A stretch of DNA of 64,000 nucleotides from SZAS-103 sp036496805 (lineage in GTDB: Bacteria; Pseudomonadota; Gammaproteobacteria; Xanthomonadales; Xanthomonadaceae). The stretch covers positions 1-64,000 of the forward strand of contig DASXKN010000034.1 of NCBI GenBank assembly GCA_036496805.1. The letters are read 5' to 3'. Under the pieces are notes generated by a model. That model had not been told where the DNA came from. It ran no database searches and worked only from the letters and a program-made list of their open reading frames with translations. The number at the start of each line of letters is the position of its first letter. Position 1 is the first letter of the stretch. Positions 51,135 through 62,037 of this stretch are shown in pieces. The translations under genes were made by a program, and so were the position numbers.

Positions 51135-53180
51135 TCAACGAAGTACTGGCGAGTCCCATCCGGGACGCGGCGCGAAGCGCGCGCCGTATTTAGCCTGCAA
51201 GGCTTCGAGCTTGGCCTTGAGCGCGTCGGCGCCGGCGCTGCGGATGTACGCGATCGGACCACCACGGAACGGCGCGAAACCGGTGCCGAAGATCACGCCG
51301 GCGTCGAGCAGGTCGGGATCGTCCACCACGCCATCGTGGAGCACGGCGACGGCTTCGTTGAGCATCGGCAGGATCAGGCGATCCTCGAGATCGGCCGGCG
51401 CCTTGTAGCCGGCGGGCACTTCGAGCTTCACCGCCTTGCCGTTCTCCCACTTGTAGAAACCCTGGCCATCCTTGCGGCCGCGCTGGTTGGCGCCGAGCTT
51501 GTCCTCGAGGCCGGCGGGCGTCTGCAGGCCGAGGAAGTCGCCGAGGATCTTGCCGATGCTGGCGGCGACGTCGAGGCCGACGGTGTCGGCCAGTTCGACC
51601 GGACCCATCGGCATGCCGAATTTCAGCGCGGCCTTGTCGATCACCGGGCCGGGGATGCCTTCGGAGTAGGCGGTCATCGCTTCCATCATGTACGGCATCA
51701 GGATGCGGTTGACGAGGAAGCCGGGCGTTCCTGCGACCGGCACCGGCAGCTTGTCGATCGAGCGGCAGAACGCTGCCAGGCGCTGCTCGGTCGCGGGCGA
51801 CAGGTCGGGATGGCGCACGATCTCCACCAGCGGCATCAGCGCGACCGGGTTGAAGTAGTGCAGGCCGGCGAAGCGCTCGGGCTGGACGAGTCTTTCGCCG
51901 AGCTGGGCGAGCGGGATGGACGAGGTGTTCGAGGTGACGATGGCGTCGGGCAGCAACTGCGGCTCGATGCCGTCGAGCAGATCGCGTTTTGCTTCAAGAT
52001 TTTCGAAGATCGCCTCGATCACCAGTTGCGCCTTCGCCACGCCGGCGCCGCCGACGTCGGCCTGCAGGCGCGCGCGCGTCTCGACGCGTTTCGTGTCGTC
52101 CCTGACCTTCTTCGCGTACAGCGCGTCGGCGCGCTGCAGCGCCGGTTCGATGTAGCGCATCTCGCGGTCCTGCAACGTGACGTCGAATCCCTTGTAGGCG
52201 CACCACGCGGCGATGTCGCCGCCCATCACGCCGGCGCCGACGACATGGACGTGCCTGATGCCCGAGTCCTTGCCGCCGAGGCCCTTGAGGCGCTCCTGCA
52301 GGAAGAACACGCGCACCAGGTTGCGTGCGGTTTCGGTCTTGGCCAGCTTCGCCACCGATCTTGCCTCGGCCTTGAGCCGCGCATTCATGCCGCCGCCGCT
52401 GCGCTGCCAGGTGGAGATCAGAGCGTACGGCGCGGGGTAGTGTTCCTTGCGGGCCTTGCGCGCGACCTGCTTGACCAGCATCGGCGCGAGGATCTGGCGC
52501 GCGATCCAGGTGTTCGTCGCCCACGCGGCCATGCGTGTCTTGAACGGTTGCTGCATGCGCCGGCCGGCGACCTCGACCGCCACGTCCAGCAGCAGCGCCG
52601 GCTCGGCGAGCTTGTCGACGATGCCCATCGCCAGCGCCGCCTTCGCCGACACGCTGCGGCCGGTCAGCATCAGGTCCATCGCCGCCGGCGCGCCGATCAT
52701 CCGCGGCAGGCGCACGCTGCCGCCCCAGCCCGGGTAGATGCCGAGCTTGATCTCGGGCAGGGCGATGCGGGTGTTCGGTGCATTGCTGGCGACGCGGTAG
52801 CGGCAGGCCAGCGCCAGTTCGGTGCCGCCGCCCATGCAGTGGCCGTGGATCGCGGCGACCGTTGGCATCGGCAGGCTCGCGAGCTTCTGGTAGATCGACT
52901 GGCCGCGGCGCAGCACGTCCTCGACCCGACCGGCGGCGTCGAAGCTCTGGAATTCCTTGACGTCGGCGCCGGGCGCGAAGCCGCCAGCCTTGCCCGAGCG
53001 GACCACCACCGCCTTCGGTTTGTCGATGGCGATGCGCTCGACGATCTGCTCGAGCTCGTCGAGCACGGCCTGGGAGATGGCGTTGACCGGCGCATCGGCG
53101 CGGTCGAGCGTGAGCAGGACGATGCCGTCGGGTCGCAGCTCGGTCTGCCAGTGGCGGAAGCGGAGGCCGTCGAAGAGCAT
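51135..53180 (-). CDS. Fatty acid oxidation complex alpha subunit-like (FadB/FadJ type)
   Basis: A bifunctional enoyl-CoA hydratase and 3-hydroxyacyl-CoA dehydrogenase of 681 residues. The crotonase domain (about 1-190) has GGFAPGADVKEF and HGHCMGGGTELALACRY, with the catalytic glutamate of the second. The dehydrogenase part starts near 300 with VHVVGAGVMGGDIAAWCAYKG, split as VHVVGAGVMGG and DIAAWCAYKG, and has FAGLHYFNPVALMPLVE, split as FAGLHYFNPV and ALMPLVE. No thiolase partner is adjacent. It is divergent from rpoE. Confidence 0.9.
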   Translation of the reverse strand: MLFDGLRFRHWQTELRPDGIVLLTLDRADAPVNAISQAVLDELEQIVERIAIDKPKAVVVRSGKAGGFAPGADVKEFQSFDAAGRVEDVLRRGQSIYQKLASLPMPTVAAIHGHCMGGGTELALACRYRVASNAPNTRIALPEIKLGIYPGWGGSVRLPRMIGAPAAMDLMLTGRSVSAKAALAMGIVDKLAEPALLLDVAVEVAGRRMQQPFKTRMAAWATNTWIARQILAPMLVKQVARKARKEHYPAPYALISTWQRSGGGMNARLKAEARSVAKLAKTETARNLVRVFFLQERLKGLGGKDSGIRHVHVVGAGVMGGDIAAWCAYKGFDVTLQDREMRYIEPALQRADALYAKKVRDDTKRVETRARLQADVGGAGVAKAQLVIEAIFENLEAKRDLLDGIEPQLLPDAIVTSNTSSIPLAQLGERLVQPERFAGLHYFNPVALMPLVEIVRHPDLSPATEQRLAAFCRSIDKLPVPVAGTPGFLVNRILMPYMMEAMTAYSEGIPGPVIDKAALKFGMPMGPVELADTVGLDVAASIGKILGDFLGLQTPAGLEDKLGANQRGRKDGQGFYKWENGKAVKLEVPAGYKAPADLEDRLILPMLNEAVAVLHDGVVDDPDLLDAGVIFGTGFAPFRGGPIAYIRSAGADALKAKLEALQAKYGARFAPRPGWDSPVLR

Positions 53181-53361
53181 GGTGCGTCCTTGGTTGCCGG
53201 AGCGGGGATCGCCGCGTCGAACGGCGCGGACCGGGGCAGGGTAGCCGACCGTTGCGGAGCCTTCGCTCGAAATGCGGCGGGCATGGCGCTGCCCTGAACG
53301 CAATGACCGTATCATCCGCATCGACACGCGGCCACTGTAGCCCGGGGATCGTGAGCACGGC

Positions 53362-53390
53362 GGAACTTTTCGCCACGGCGCACGGTCACT
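53362..53390 (+). promoter_or_regulatory. Candidate sigma-E type promoter of the rpoE operon
   Basis: ggaactt at 53362-53368 matches the extracytoplasmic sigma -35. After 16 bp, gtcact (53385-53390) resembles the GTCTAA-type -10. It lies about 41 bp before the rpoE ATG. RpoE commonly activates its own operon. The -10 match is only partial. Confidence 0.55.
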
Positions 53391-53430
53391 ACCTGCGGCC
53401 CAGGACCGTGCGCAAGGAGACAGGGCACGG

Positions 53431-54024
53431 ATGGGCGAGAACGAACTGGACCAGGCACTGGTCAGGCGCGTGCAGCGCGGCGACCGGGCAGCCTTCGATC
53501 TGCTGGTGCGCAAGTACCAGAGCCGGATCATTGCGCTGATCGGACGCTACGTGCACGACTGGAACGAGTGCCAGGACGTCGCCCAGGACACCTTCGTCCG
53601 CGCGTGGAAGGCGCTGGCGAATTTCCGCGGAGATGCCCAGTTCTACACCTGGCTCTACCGGATCGCCGTGAACACCGCCAAGAACCATCTCGTTGCCAGC
53701 AACCGCCGCCCGCCCGCCGAGGACATCGATGTCGCGGACGCGGTGAATTTCGCCGGCGCCTCGCGCCTGCGTGACGACGACACGCCCGAGCACGAGCTGC
53801 TGCGCGAGGAGATCGAGCAGACCGTCGCCGCCACGGTGGCCGCGCTGCCCGACGAGCTGCGCACCGCGGTGACCTTGCGCGAAGTCGATGGCTTGAGCTA
53901 CGAGGAAATCGCCGAGAAGATGCAGTGCCCGATCGGCACCGTGCGCTCGCGCATCTTCCGCGCGCGCGAGGCGATCGACCAGAAACTCCGACCCCTGCTG
54001 GATTCCGATCGAGTGCGTCCATGA
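53431..54024 (+). CDS. rpoE: RNA polymerase sigma factor RpoE (AlgU)
   Basis: ECF sigma factor for envelope stress. The 197-residue protein has the region 2 segment DLLVRKYQSRIIALIGRYVHD, split as DLLVRKYQSR and IIALIGRYVHD, with DVAQDTFVRAWKALANFRGDAQF, split as DVAQDTFVRAWK and ALANFRGDAQF. Region 4 has LREVDGLSYEEIAEKMQCPIGTVRSRI, split as LREVDGLSYEEIAEKM and QCPIGTVRSRI. Released from its anti-sigma factor, it activates genes such as mucD. It is the first gene of the operon; rseA overlaps its stop. Confidence 0.96.
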   Translation: MGENELDQALVRRVQRGDRAAFDLLVRKYQSRIIALIGRYVHDWNECQDVAQDTFVRAWKALANFRGDAQFYTWLYRIAVNTAKNHLVASNRRPPAEDIDVADAVNFAGASRLRDDDTPEHELLREEIEQTVAATVAALPDELRTAVTLREVDGLSYEEIAEKMQCPIGTVRSRIFRAREAIDQKLRPLLDSDRVRP

Positions 54025-54704
54025 GCGAACCGTCCATGAAGAAGGGAATTTCCATGAACGAGAACGAGCTTTTCGAAGAGCTGTCGGCCTTCATGGACGG
54101 CGAGCTCGATGCCGAGCGCACCCGCTTCCTGATGCAGCGCCTGGCCCACGACGCGCCGTTGCGCGCGCGCTGGGAGCGCTGGCAGTTGCAGTCCGCCGCC
54201 ATGCGCCGGACGGCGCAGCCGCCGCCGGCGGGCTTCGCCGAGCGCGTGGCGCATGCGATCGACATCGACGCGCAGGCGCAGCCGGTGGCGCGCGTTGGCC
54301 GTGGCCTGCGCTGGGCGGGCGGGGCGGCGCTGGCCGCTTCGCTGGTGATCGCCTCGACCTTCGTGTTCGACGCCACCCATACCCCGACGCAAGCGCCCAA
54401 GGTGGTCGCGACGACCGCGCCGGTCCTGCCGATCCAGCGCACCGTGCTGGCCTCGTCCGAGCCTTCGATCAAGCTGCCCATCGCCGTGCAGGCGGGGGTC
54501 GTGACCGCGTTCCACTCGCCCATGCACCCGGTGCTGGTGCGTGAGCCGCAGCAGCGCCCGAACTTCGCCCCGTTCCCGCAGCCGTACGCGATCGATCCCG
54601 AACTTGCGGCCTACCTGCAGAGTCAGAAATCCGGCGCGCCCCACGACGTGTTCGGCGAGTCCCCCGTGCGCACCGTGGCATTCCCCTCGAACAACCAGCC
54701 CTGA
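54021..54704 (+). CDS. rseA: Anti-sigma-E factor RseA/MucA-like
   Basis: Membrane anti-sigma factor that holds RpoE at the inner membrane. The 227-residue protein has the N-terminal ELFEELSAFMDGELDAER anti-sigma signature (about 16-33) and the LAHDAPLRARWERWQL helix. One membrane helix follows (about 97-116) and then a periplasmic half of about 110 residues. The start at 54021 overlaps rpoE (ATGA). 54054 (MNENELFEE) has the better ribosome binding site. No rseB or rseC follows; mucD comes next. Confidence 0.9.
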   Translation: MSEPSMKKGISMNENELFEELSAFMDGELDAERTRFLMQRLAHDAPLRARWERWQLQSAAMRRTAQPPPAGFAERVAHAIDIDAQAQPVARVGRGLRWAGGAALAASLVIASTFVFDATHTPTQAPKVVATTAPVLPIQRTVLASSEPSIKLPIAVQAGVVTAFHSPMHPVLVREPQQRPNFAPFPQPYAIDPELAAYLQSQKSGAPHDVFGESPVRTVAFPSNNQP

Positions 54705-54761
54705 CAACGAATCGCGTTCCCCTTCCCCCGTTCCGCCGCAACGACCCTCCCCAACGACGCC

Positions 54762-56210
54762 ATGAATGCACTGACCGCACGCATCGCCCCGCTCGCCGCG
54801 ACCCTCGCCCTCGCTCTTGCCACCACCCTCCAGCCTGCGCACGCGGGCGCCCTGAACCTGCCGGACTTCAGCGACCTGGTCGAACAGGACGGGCCGGCGG
54901 TGGTCAACATCGAGGCCATCCACGAGGGCGGCAAGCACAAGCCATCCGCGCTGTCCGAAGAGGACAGCCAGCTACCGGAAATCTTCAAGCACTTCTTCGG
55001 CGATCCGCAGATGCCGCAGCCGCGCCAGGACGAGGGCACCGCGATCGGCAGCGGCTTCATCATCTCCGCCGACGGCAAGATCCTGACCAACCACCATGTC
55101 GTCGACGGCGCCGACCGGGTGATCGTGCACCTCGCCGACCGCCGCGAGTTCACCGCCAAGGTGATCGGCAGCGATCCGACTTCCGACGTGGCCCTGCTCA
55201 AGGTGCAGGCGACCGGCTTGCCCTTCCTCAAGCTTGCCGACGCGAAGACCCTCAAGCCGGGGCAATGGGTGGTCGCGATCGGCTCGCCCTTCGGGCTCGA
55301 CCATTCGGTCACCGCGGGCATCGTCAGCGGCGTCGGCCGCAGCTCGATCGATCCGGGCCAGCAGTACGTGCCCTTCATCCAGACCGACGTGCCGATCAAT
55401 CGCGGCAATTCCGGCGGCCCGCTGCTCAACACCCGGGGCGAAGTGGTCGGCATCAATTCGCAGATCTTCAGCATGTCCGGCGGCTACATGGGCGTGAGCT
55501 TCGCGATCCCGATCGAGACCGCGATGAGCGCAGTCACCCAGATCGAGACCACTGGCCACGTGCGGCGCGGCGTGCTCGGCGTGCGCATCCAGCAGGTGAC
55601 CAGCCAGATCGCCAGCGCGATGGGCCTGTCGCGCAGCGGCGGCGCCCTGGTCGCCTCGGTCGAACCGGGCAGCGCGGCGGCCAAGGCCGGGGTCAAGACC
55701 GGCGACCTGATCGTCGCCTTCAACGGCAGCGAGATCGACAGCTCGGCCGACTTGCCACCCCTGGTCGGTTCGCTGCCGCCCGGCAGCCGCGCGAAGCTGC
55801 GCGTGAGCCGCGATGGCAAGACGATCGAACTGCCGGTCGTGCTCGACGACCTCGCCGATTCGGCCGGCGCGCCCAAGCTGTTGCCGGCGACCGACCGCGA
55901 ACCCCATGAAGCGATGGGCGCCGAGAAACTCGGGTTGGCCGTGAAGGAGATCGACCCGGCCCAGCGCAGGAGCATGAAGCTCGATGCCGGCGAAGGCGTG
56001 CTGGTCGCCCGCGTCGTCGATGACGTGGCGCGTCGCGCCGGCGTGCAGCCGGGCGACGTGATCCTGCGCGTGGGCAACCGCGATACCGGCAGCGTGTCGG
56101 CCTTCAGCGCCGCGACCGCGCAGGTCAAGCCGGGCGACACGGTGATGCTGCTGGTGCGCCGCGACCAGCAGACCCAGTTCATCGCGCTCGGGCCGATCGA
56201 GAAGAGCTGA
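54762..56210 (+). CDS. mucD: Periplasmic serine protease DegP/MucD
   Basis: A Do-family HtrA protease and chaperone that clears misfolded envelope proteins and restrains the sigma-E response. The 482-residue protein has a signal peptide cut after PAHA (28). The protease domain carries H112 (in TNHHVV), D142 (TSDVALL) and S217 (NRGNSGGP), and two PDZ domains follow (about 275-365 and 385-475). It is the usual third gene after rpoE and rseA in Lysobacterales and Pseudomonas. Confidence 0.95.
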   Translation: MNALTARIAPLAATLALALATTLQPAHAGALNLPDFSDLVEQDGPAVVNIEAIHEGGKHKPSALSEEDSQLPEIFKHFFGDPQMPQPRQDEGTAIGSGFIISADGKILTNHHVVDGADRVIVHLADRREFTAKVIGSDPTSDVALLKVQATGLPFLKLADAKTLKPGQWVVAIGSPFGLDHSVTAGIVSGVGRSSIDPGQQYVPFIQTDVPINRGNSGGPLLNTRGEVVGINSQIFSMSGGYMGVSFAIPIETAMSAVTQIETTGHVRRGVLGVRIQQVTSQIASAMGLSRSGGALVASVEPGSAAAKAGVKTGDLIVAFNGSEIDSSADLPPLVGSLPPGSRAKLRVSRDGKTIELPVVLDDLADSAGAPKLLPATDREPHEAMGAEKLGLAVKEIDPAQRRSMKLDAGEGVLVARVVDDVARRAGVQPGDVILRVGNRDTGSVSAFSAATAQVKPGDTVMLLVRRDQQTQFIALGPIEKS

Positions 56211-56348
56211 CGTCCGGCGGCGTCGCCTGCGCCGCTGTGCGATAATCGTGGGCTGATTTTCCCGTGGACCGTACCGGGTCGGGCCTTGCTGGCCGTCCCG
56301 GTCTTCGCGCGCCGCCCCCATTCGACGCAGCCCGACCCAGCCCGCCCG

Positions 56349-58145
<1,797 letters not shown>

Positions 58146-58253
58146 ACGCGTGCGTCGGACGCATGACCATCCGCACAGGCACGTGCGGGGCAGGGCGGGC
58201 GATGCTGCCGCACCGGCGCGATGGACCGGACGGAACCAGGAAACGGGAATGCC

Positions 58254-59282
58254 ATGAGATACGACTTCACCCTGCTGTTCACCGCACTGACCCTGTTGAG
58301 CGGCGCGATCTGGCTCATCGACGCGCTGTTCTTCGCTCGCGGTCGCCGCAAGACGATCGCCGCCGAGCAGGCCGCCGTGGACCAGGCGACCGATGCCGCC
58401 GCCGGGCGGGTGCGCACGCTGATCACGCAGAACCGGATCGCGGGGATCGAGGTCGGCCGCAACGCGGACGGGATCGGCATCGGCGTGGCCCATGCGGCCG
58501 ACGTCGAGAAGCTGCGTGCGCTGATCACGCGCGAAATGCCGGAGCTGGACGTGCAGCCCGAAGGCGACGGCCTGCAGGCGCGCCTGCACGAAGTCGCACC
58601 CATGACCCGCGAGCCGGTCCTGTTCGAGTACTCGCGCTCGCTGTTCCCCGTGTTCCTGGTGATCCTGCTGGTGCGGTCCTTCCTCGGCGAGCCCTACCGG
58701 ATCCCGTCCGAGTCGATGATGCCCAACCTGCTGATCGGCGACTTCATCCTGGTCAACAAGTTCGCCTACGGCCTGCGCCTGCCGGTGCTCGACACCAAGG
58801 TCGTCAAGGTCGGCGAACCCCAGCGCGGCGACGTGATCGTCTTCCACCCGCCGATGGCCCCGGACGAGGTGTGGATCAAGCGTGTCATCGGCGTGCCGGG
58901 CGACGTGATCGACTACCACGGCTATCAGCTGACCATCAACGGCCAGCCGGTTCCGTCCGAGGCGATCGGGCCCTACGTCGGCCAGGGCAGCGGCAGCAAC
59001 CAGACCGGCACCCAGGTCGTGCGCGAGAACCTGCCCGGGCGCACCCATACGGTGCTCGAGTCCGGCAACCCGCCGACCGAGCGCGACGGCACCTGGACCG
59101 TCCCCCCCGGCGAGTACTTCATGATGGGCGACAACCGCGACGACAGCGCCGACAGCCGCTTCTGGCCGACCCATTTCCTGCCCGAGGCCAATATCGTAGG
59201 AAAGGCCGAGGTGGTCTGGATGAACCTGGACTGGGACGCCCGGAAGATGGACAGTTCACGGATTGGTACTATCATTCGCTGA
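58254..59282 (+). CDS. lepB: Signal peptidase I with an enlarged loop
   Basis: Removes signal peptides of exported proteins. Catalytic S154 lies in PSESMMPNLLIGD and K209 in VWIKRVIGVPGD; YFMMGDNRDDSADSRFW, split as YFMMGDNRDD and SADSRFW, follows. Helices are near residues 6-24 and 130-145. The loop between them is about 105 residues, against about 30 in E. coli, and contains an extra folded-looking segment (residues 50-112). The rest is standard. The gene follows lepA and precedes a DUF4845 gene and rnc. Confidence 0.95.
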   Translation: MRYDFTLLFTALTLLSGAIWLIDALFFARGRRKTIAAEQAAVDQATDAAAGRVRTLITQNRIAGIEVGRNADGIGIGVAHAADVEKLRALITREMPELDVQPEGDGLQARLHEVAPMTREPVLFEYSRSLFPVFLVILLVRSFLGEPYRIPSESMMPNLLIGDFILVNKFAYGLRLPVLDTKVVKVGEPQRGDVIVFHPPMAPDEVWIKRVIGVPGDVIDYHGYQLTINGQPVPSEAIGPYVGQGSGSNQTGTQVVRENLPGRTHTVLESGNPPTERDGTWTVPPGEYFMMGDNRDDSADSRFWPTHFLPEANIVGKAEVVWMNLDWDARKMDSSRIGTIIR

Positions 59283-59309
59283 ACGTCACGTCCAAAAAGG
59301 GGAGATGAC

Positions 59310-59723
59310 ATGCGTCGCGCACAACAGGGCATCACGCTGATGGGATTCATGATCGTGCTGATCATTGTCGGCTTCTTCGCCTATGTGGCGATGCGGCTGG
59401 TCCCGATGTACACGGAGTATTCCAGCGTTTCCAAGGCACTCGACGAGGTGGCGCACGATCCCAAGGCCGCCGGCGCCGACTTGTACAAGATCCGCGACCT
59501 GATCGAACGGCACTTCGACATCAGCTACGTCGATTCGATCAAGCCCAAGGACGTGCAGATCAGCCGCAAGGACGGCGGCCTCACCTTGAGCGTGCAGTAC
59601 GATGTCACCAGGCCGTTGTTCTACAACATCAGCCTCGTCGGACACTTCACGAAGATCGCGAGCACCATACCCGGCGCTGACAAGCTGCCGCTTCCCTCCG
59701 TCGCCTCCCCGCCCGGTGGATGA
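59310..59723 (+). CDS. DUF4845 membrane-anchored protein with pilin-like N terminus
   Basis: A 137-residue protein standing between lepB and rnc, as it does in other Lysobacterales. The N terminus RRAQQGITLMGFMIVLIIVG, split as RRAQQG and ITLMGFMIVLIIVG, has the short charged leader and hydrophobic helix of type IV pilins, with glycine in place of the usual glutamate at position 5. The rest is a soluble domain of about 100 residues. Function unknown. It overlaps the start of rnc. Confidence 0.88.
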   Translation: MRRAQQGITLMGFMIVLIIVGFFAYVAMRLVPMYTEYSSVSKALDEVAHDPKAAGADLYKIRDLIERHFDISYVDSIKPKDVQISRKDGGLTLSVQYDVTRPLFYNISLVGHFTKIASTIPGADKLPLPSVASPPGG

Positions 59724-60378
59724 TGGCTGGCTGCACCCGTTTGCCGATCGGGACCTGCTCCGGCAGGCCCTGACTCATCGCAGTGCCGGGCCGCGCCACA
59801 ACGAGCGGCTCGAATTCCTTGGCGACGCACTGGTCAACCTGATCGTCGCCGAGGCCTTGTACAGACGCTGGCCGAATGCCGACGAAGGCGTGCTGACCCG
59901 CGCGCGCGCCGAACTGGTGCGCGAATCGGCGCTCGCCGAGCTGGCGCGAAACCTGCGCCTGGGCGAGCGGCTTTCCCTGGGTCCCGGCGAGATGAAGAGC
60001 GGCGGCCATCGCCGCGATTCGATCCTGGCCGACGCGCTGGAGGCGCTGGTCGCAGCGATCCATCTCGACGCCGGCTTCGAGGCCTGCCGCGCTGCCGTGC
60101 TGCCCTGGTTCGAGCCCGGCATCGAGGCGCTGCCGCAGGGCAAGGTCGGCAAGGATGCCAAGACCCGCCTGCAGGAATGGTTGCAGGCGCAGCAGTTGCA
60201 ACTGCCCGAGTACATCCTGCTGGAAACCCTCGGCGAGGAACACGAGCGCAGCTTCCGGGTGAGTTGCCGGATCACCGATCCGGCACTGCAGGCCGAGGGC
60301 GTGGGCGCCTCGCGGCGCGCGGCCGAGCAACTGGCGGCCGCCGACCTGCTGCGCGAGCTGGAGGCCGCCGGTGGCTGA
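59716..60378 (+). CDS. rnc: Ribonuclease III
   Basis: Cuts double-stranded RNA in rRNA and mRNA processing. The 220-residue protein starts with GTG at 59716, overlapping the DUF4845 stop. The signature NERLEFLGDALVNLIVAEALY, split as NERLEFLGDAL and VNLIVAEALY, lies near residues 27-47. Acidic residues near GHRRDSILADALEAL complete the site, and a double-stranded RNA binding domain fills the last 70 residues. It overlaps era by 8 bp. Confidence 0.95.
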   Translation: MDDGWLHPFADRDLLRQALTHRSAGPRHNERLEFLGDALVNLIVAEALYRRWPNADEGVLTRARAELVRESALAELARNLRLGERLSLGPGEMKSGGHRRDSILADALEALVAAIHLDAGFEACRAAVLPWFEPGIEALPQGKVGKDAKTRLQEWLQAQQLQLPEYILLETLGEEHERSFRVSCRITDPALQAEGVGASRRAAEQLAAADLLRELEAAGG

Positions 60379-61282
60379 ACAACCGGCTGCCATCAAACCC
60401 TATCGTGCCGGCACCGTTGCGGTCATCGGCCGCCCCAACGTCGGCAAGTCCACCCTCGTCAATGCCCTCGTCGGCGCACGCGTCAGCATCGTCTCGCCGA
60501 AAGCGCAGACCACGCGCCACCGCTTGCTCGGCATCGCCAGCTTCCCGGAAGGCCAGTTGCTGCTGGTGGACACGCCCGGCATCCACCGCGTCGAGAAGCG
60601 CGCGATCAACCGCTACATGAACCGCGCGGCGCGCGGCGCCCTCGACGGCGTCGATGCGGCGGTGCTGGTCGTCGAGGCCGGACGCTGGAGCGACGACGAC
60701 GACCTCGCGCTGGCCGCGCTGGCGCAGGCGAACATCCCGATCGTGCTGGTCATCAACAAGGTCGACCGGATCAAGGACAAGTCCTCGCTGCTGCCCTTCA
60801 TCGCGCAGCACGCGCAGGACGCCACCTTCAAGGCCGTGCACCCGCTCTCGGCGCTCAAGCGCAAGGGCCTGGAAGCGCTGGTGCGCGACCTGCTCGCCCT
60901 GCTGCCCGAATCCGAGGCGCATTATCCCGAGGACGAGATCACCGATCGCAGCCAGCGTTTCCTCGCCGCCGAACTGGTACGCGAACAGTTGATGCTGCGG
61001 CTGGGCGACGAGGTGCCGTATTCGGCCACCGTCGCGATCGACAATTTCGCGGAGGAGGGCGCTATGTTCCGCATCGCCGCCACCATCTGGGTCGAACGCG
61101 AGGGCCAGAAGGCGATCGTGGTCGGCAAGGGCGGCGAGGCGATCAAGCAGATCGGCCGCGCCGCGCGCGAGAACATGGAGCGCCTGTTCGACCGCAAGGT
61201 CTTCCTCGAAACCTGGTGCAAGGTACGCGAAGGCTGGGCCGACGACCTCGCCGCCCTCCACCAGTTCGGATACACCGACTGA
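60371..61282 (+). CDS. era: GTPase Era
   Basis: Binds the 3' end of 16S rRNA and couples 30S assembly to cell growth. The 303-residue protein, starting with GTG, has GRPNVGKSTLVNAL (20-33), DTPGIHR (about 68-74), NKVDR (about 130-134) and the C-terminal KH domain with VVGKGGEAIKQIGRAAR, split as VVGKGGEAIKQ and IGRAAR. It overlaps rnc and is followed 2 bp later by recO. Confidence 0.96.
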   Translation: MAEQPAAIKPYRAGTVAVIGRPNVGKSTLVNALVGARVSIVSPKAQTTRHRLLGIASFPEGQLLLVDTPGIHRVEKRAINRYMNRAARGALDGVDAAVLVVEAGRWSDDDDLALAALAQANIPIVLVINKVDRIKDKSSLLPFIAQHAQDATFKAVHPLSALKRKGLEALVRDLLALLPESEAHYPEDEITDRSQRFLAAELVREQLMLRLGDEVPYSATVAIDNFAEEGAMFRIAATIWVEREGQKAIVVGKGGEAIKQIGRAARENMERLFDRKVFLETWCKVREGWADDLAALHQFGYTD

Positions 61283-61284
61283 CG

Positions 61285-62037
61285 ATGCGCGTGCTCGCCC
61301 AGCCGGCGATCGTGCTGCACGCGACGCGCTGGCGCGAGACCAGCCTGCTGGTGGAAGTCCTCACCCACGAACACGGCCGCGTCGGCCTGGTCGCGCGCGG
61401 CGTGCAGGGCGCGCGCAAGCAGCCGCTGCGCGCGGCGCTGCAGCCGCTGCAGCGCATCCGCGTGGACTACCTGCACCGTGGCGAACTCGCGCAACTGACG
61501 CACGCCGAAGCGGGCGGCCACGCGCCGGCGCTGGCGGGCGATGCCCTGCTCGCCGGCTTCTATCTGGCCGAACTCGCGCTGCGCCTGCTGCCGCGCCACG
61601 ATGCCCATCCGCAACTGTTCCTGCGCTTCGCGCAGGCGCTCGACGAACTGGCATCCGCGCCGTCGCTGGCGTGGACGCTGCGCCGCTTCGAGCGCGACCT
61701 GCTCGACGCGCTCGGTTACGCGATCGACCTGCACCGCGACGCCAACGACGCGCCATTCGACGCAGGGGCGCGCTACCGCATCGACCCGGAACACGGCGCA
61801 CTGCGCGTGCGCGACGAGGCCGCGGCCAGCCGCGAAGGCATCGGCGGCGCGGCCCTGCTGGCGCTGGCGGACGAAGCGGTCCCGCCGGATGCGCAGTTGC
61901 GCGAACAGCGCGTCGCACTGCGCTCGCTGATCGCCCACCATCTTGGCGCTCGCGGCCTGCGTTCGTGGGGTTTGCTGGCGGAGTTCGCCAGCCTGAGGCG
62001 CGATTTAAGCAACGACGGTGCTCAGGAAAGCGGCTGA
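61285..62037 (+). CDS. recO: DNA repair protein RecO
   Basis: Loads RecA with RecR at gaps. The 250-residue protein begins with the OB-fold region AIVLHATRWRETSLLVEVLT, continued by HEHGRVGLVARGV, and then the helical domain with FYLAELALRLLPRHDAHPQLF, split as FYLAELALRLLP and RHDAHPQLF. Cysteines of the zinc finger found in some RecO are absent. The gene follows era by 2 bp. Its 3' end overlaps the convergent receiver-Hpt gene by 16 bp. Confidence 0.94.
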   Translation: MRVLAQPAIVLHATRWRETSLLVEVLTHEHGRVGLVARGVQGARKQPLRAALQPLQRIRVDYLHRGELAQLTHAEAGGHAPALAGDALLAGFYLAELALRLLPRHDAHPQLFLRFAQALDELASAPSLAWTLRRFERDLLDALGYAIDLHRDANDAPFDAGARYRIDPEHGALRVRDEAAASREGIGGAALLALADEAVPPDAQLREQRVALRSLIAHHLGARGLRSWGLLAEFASLRRDLSNDGAQESG

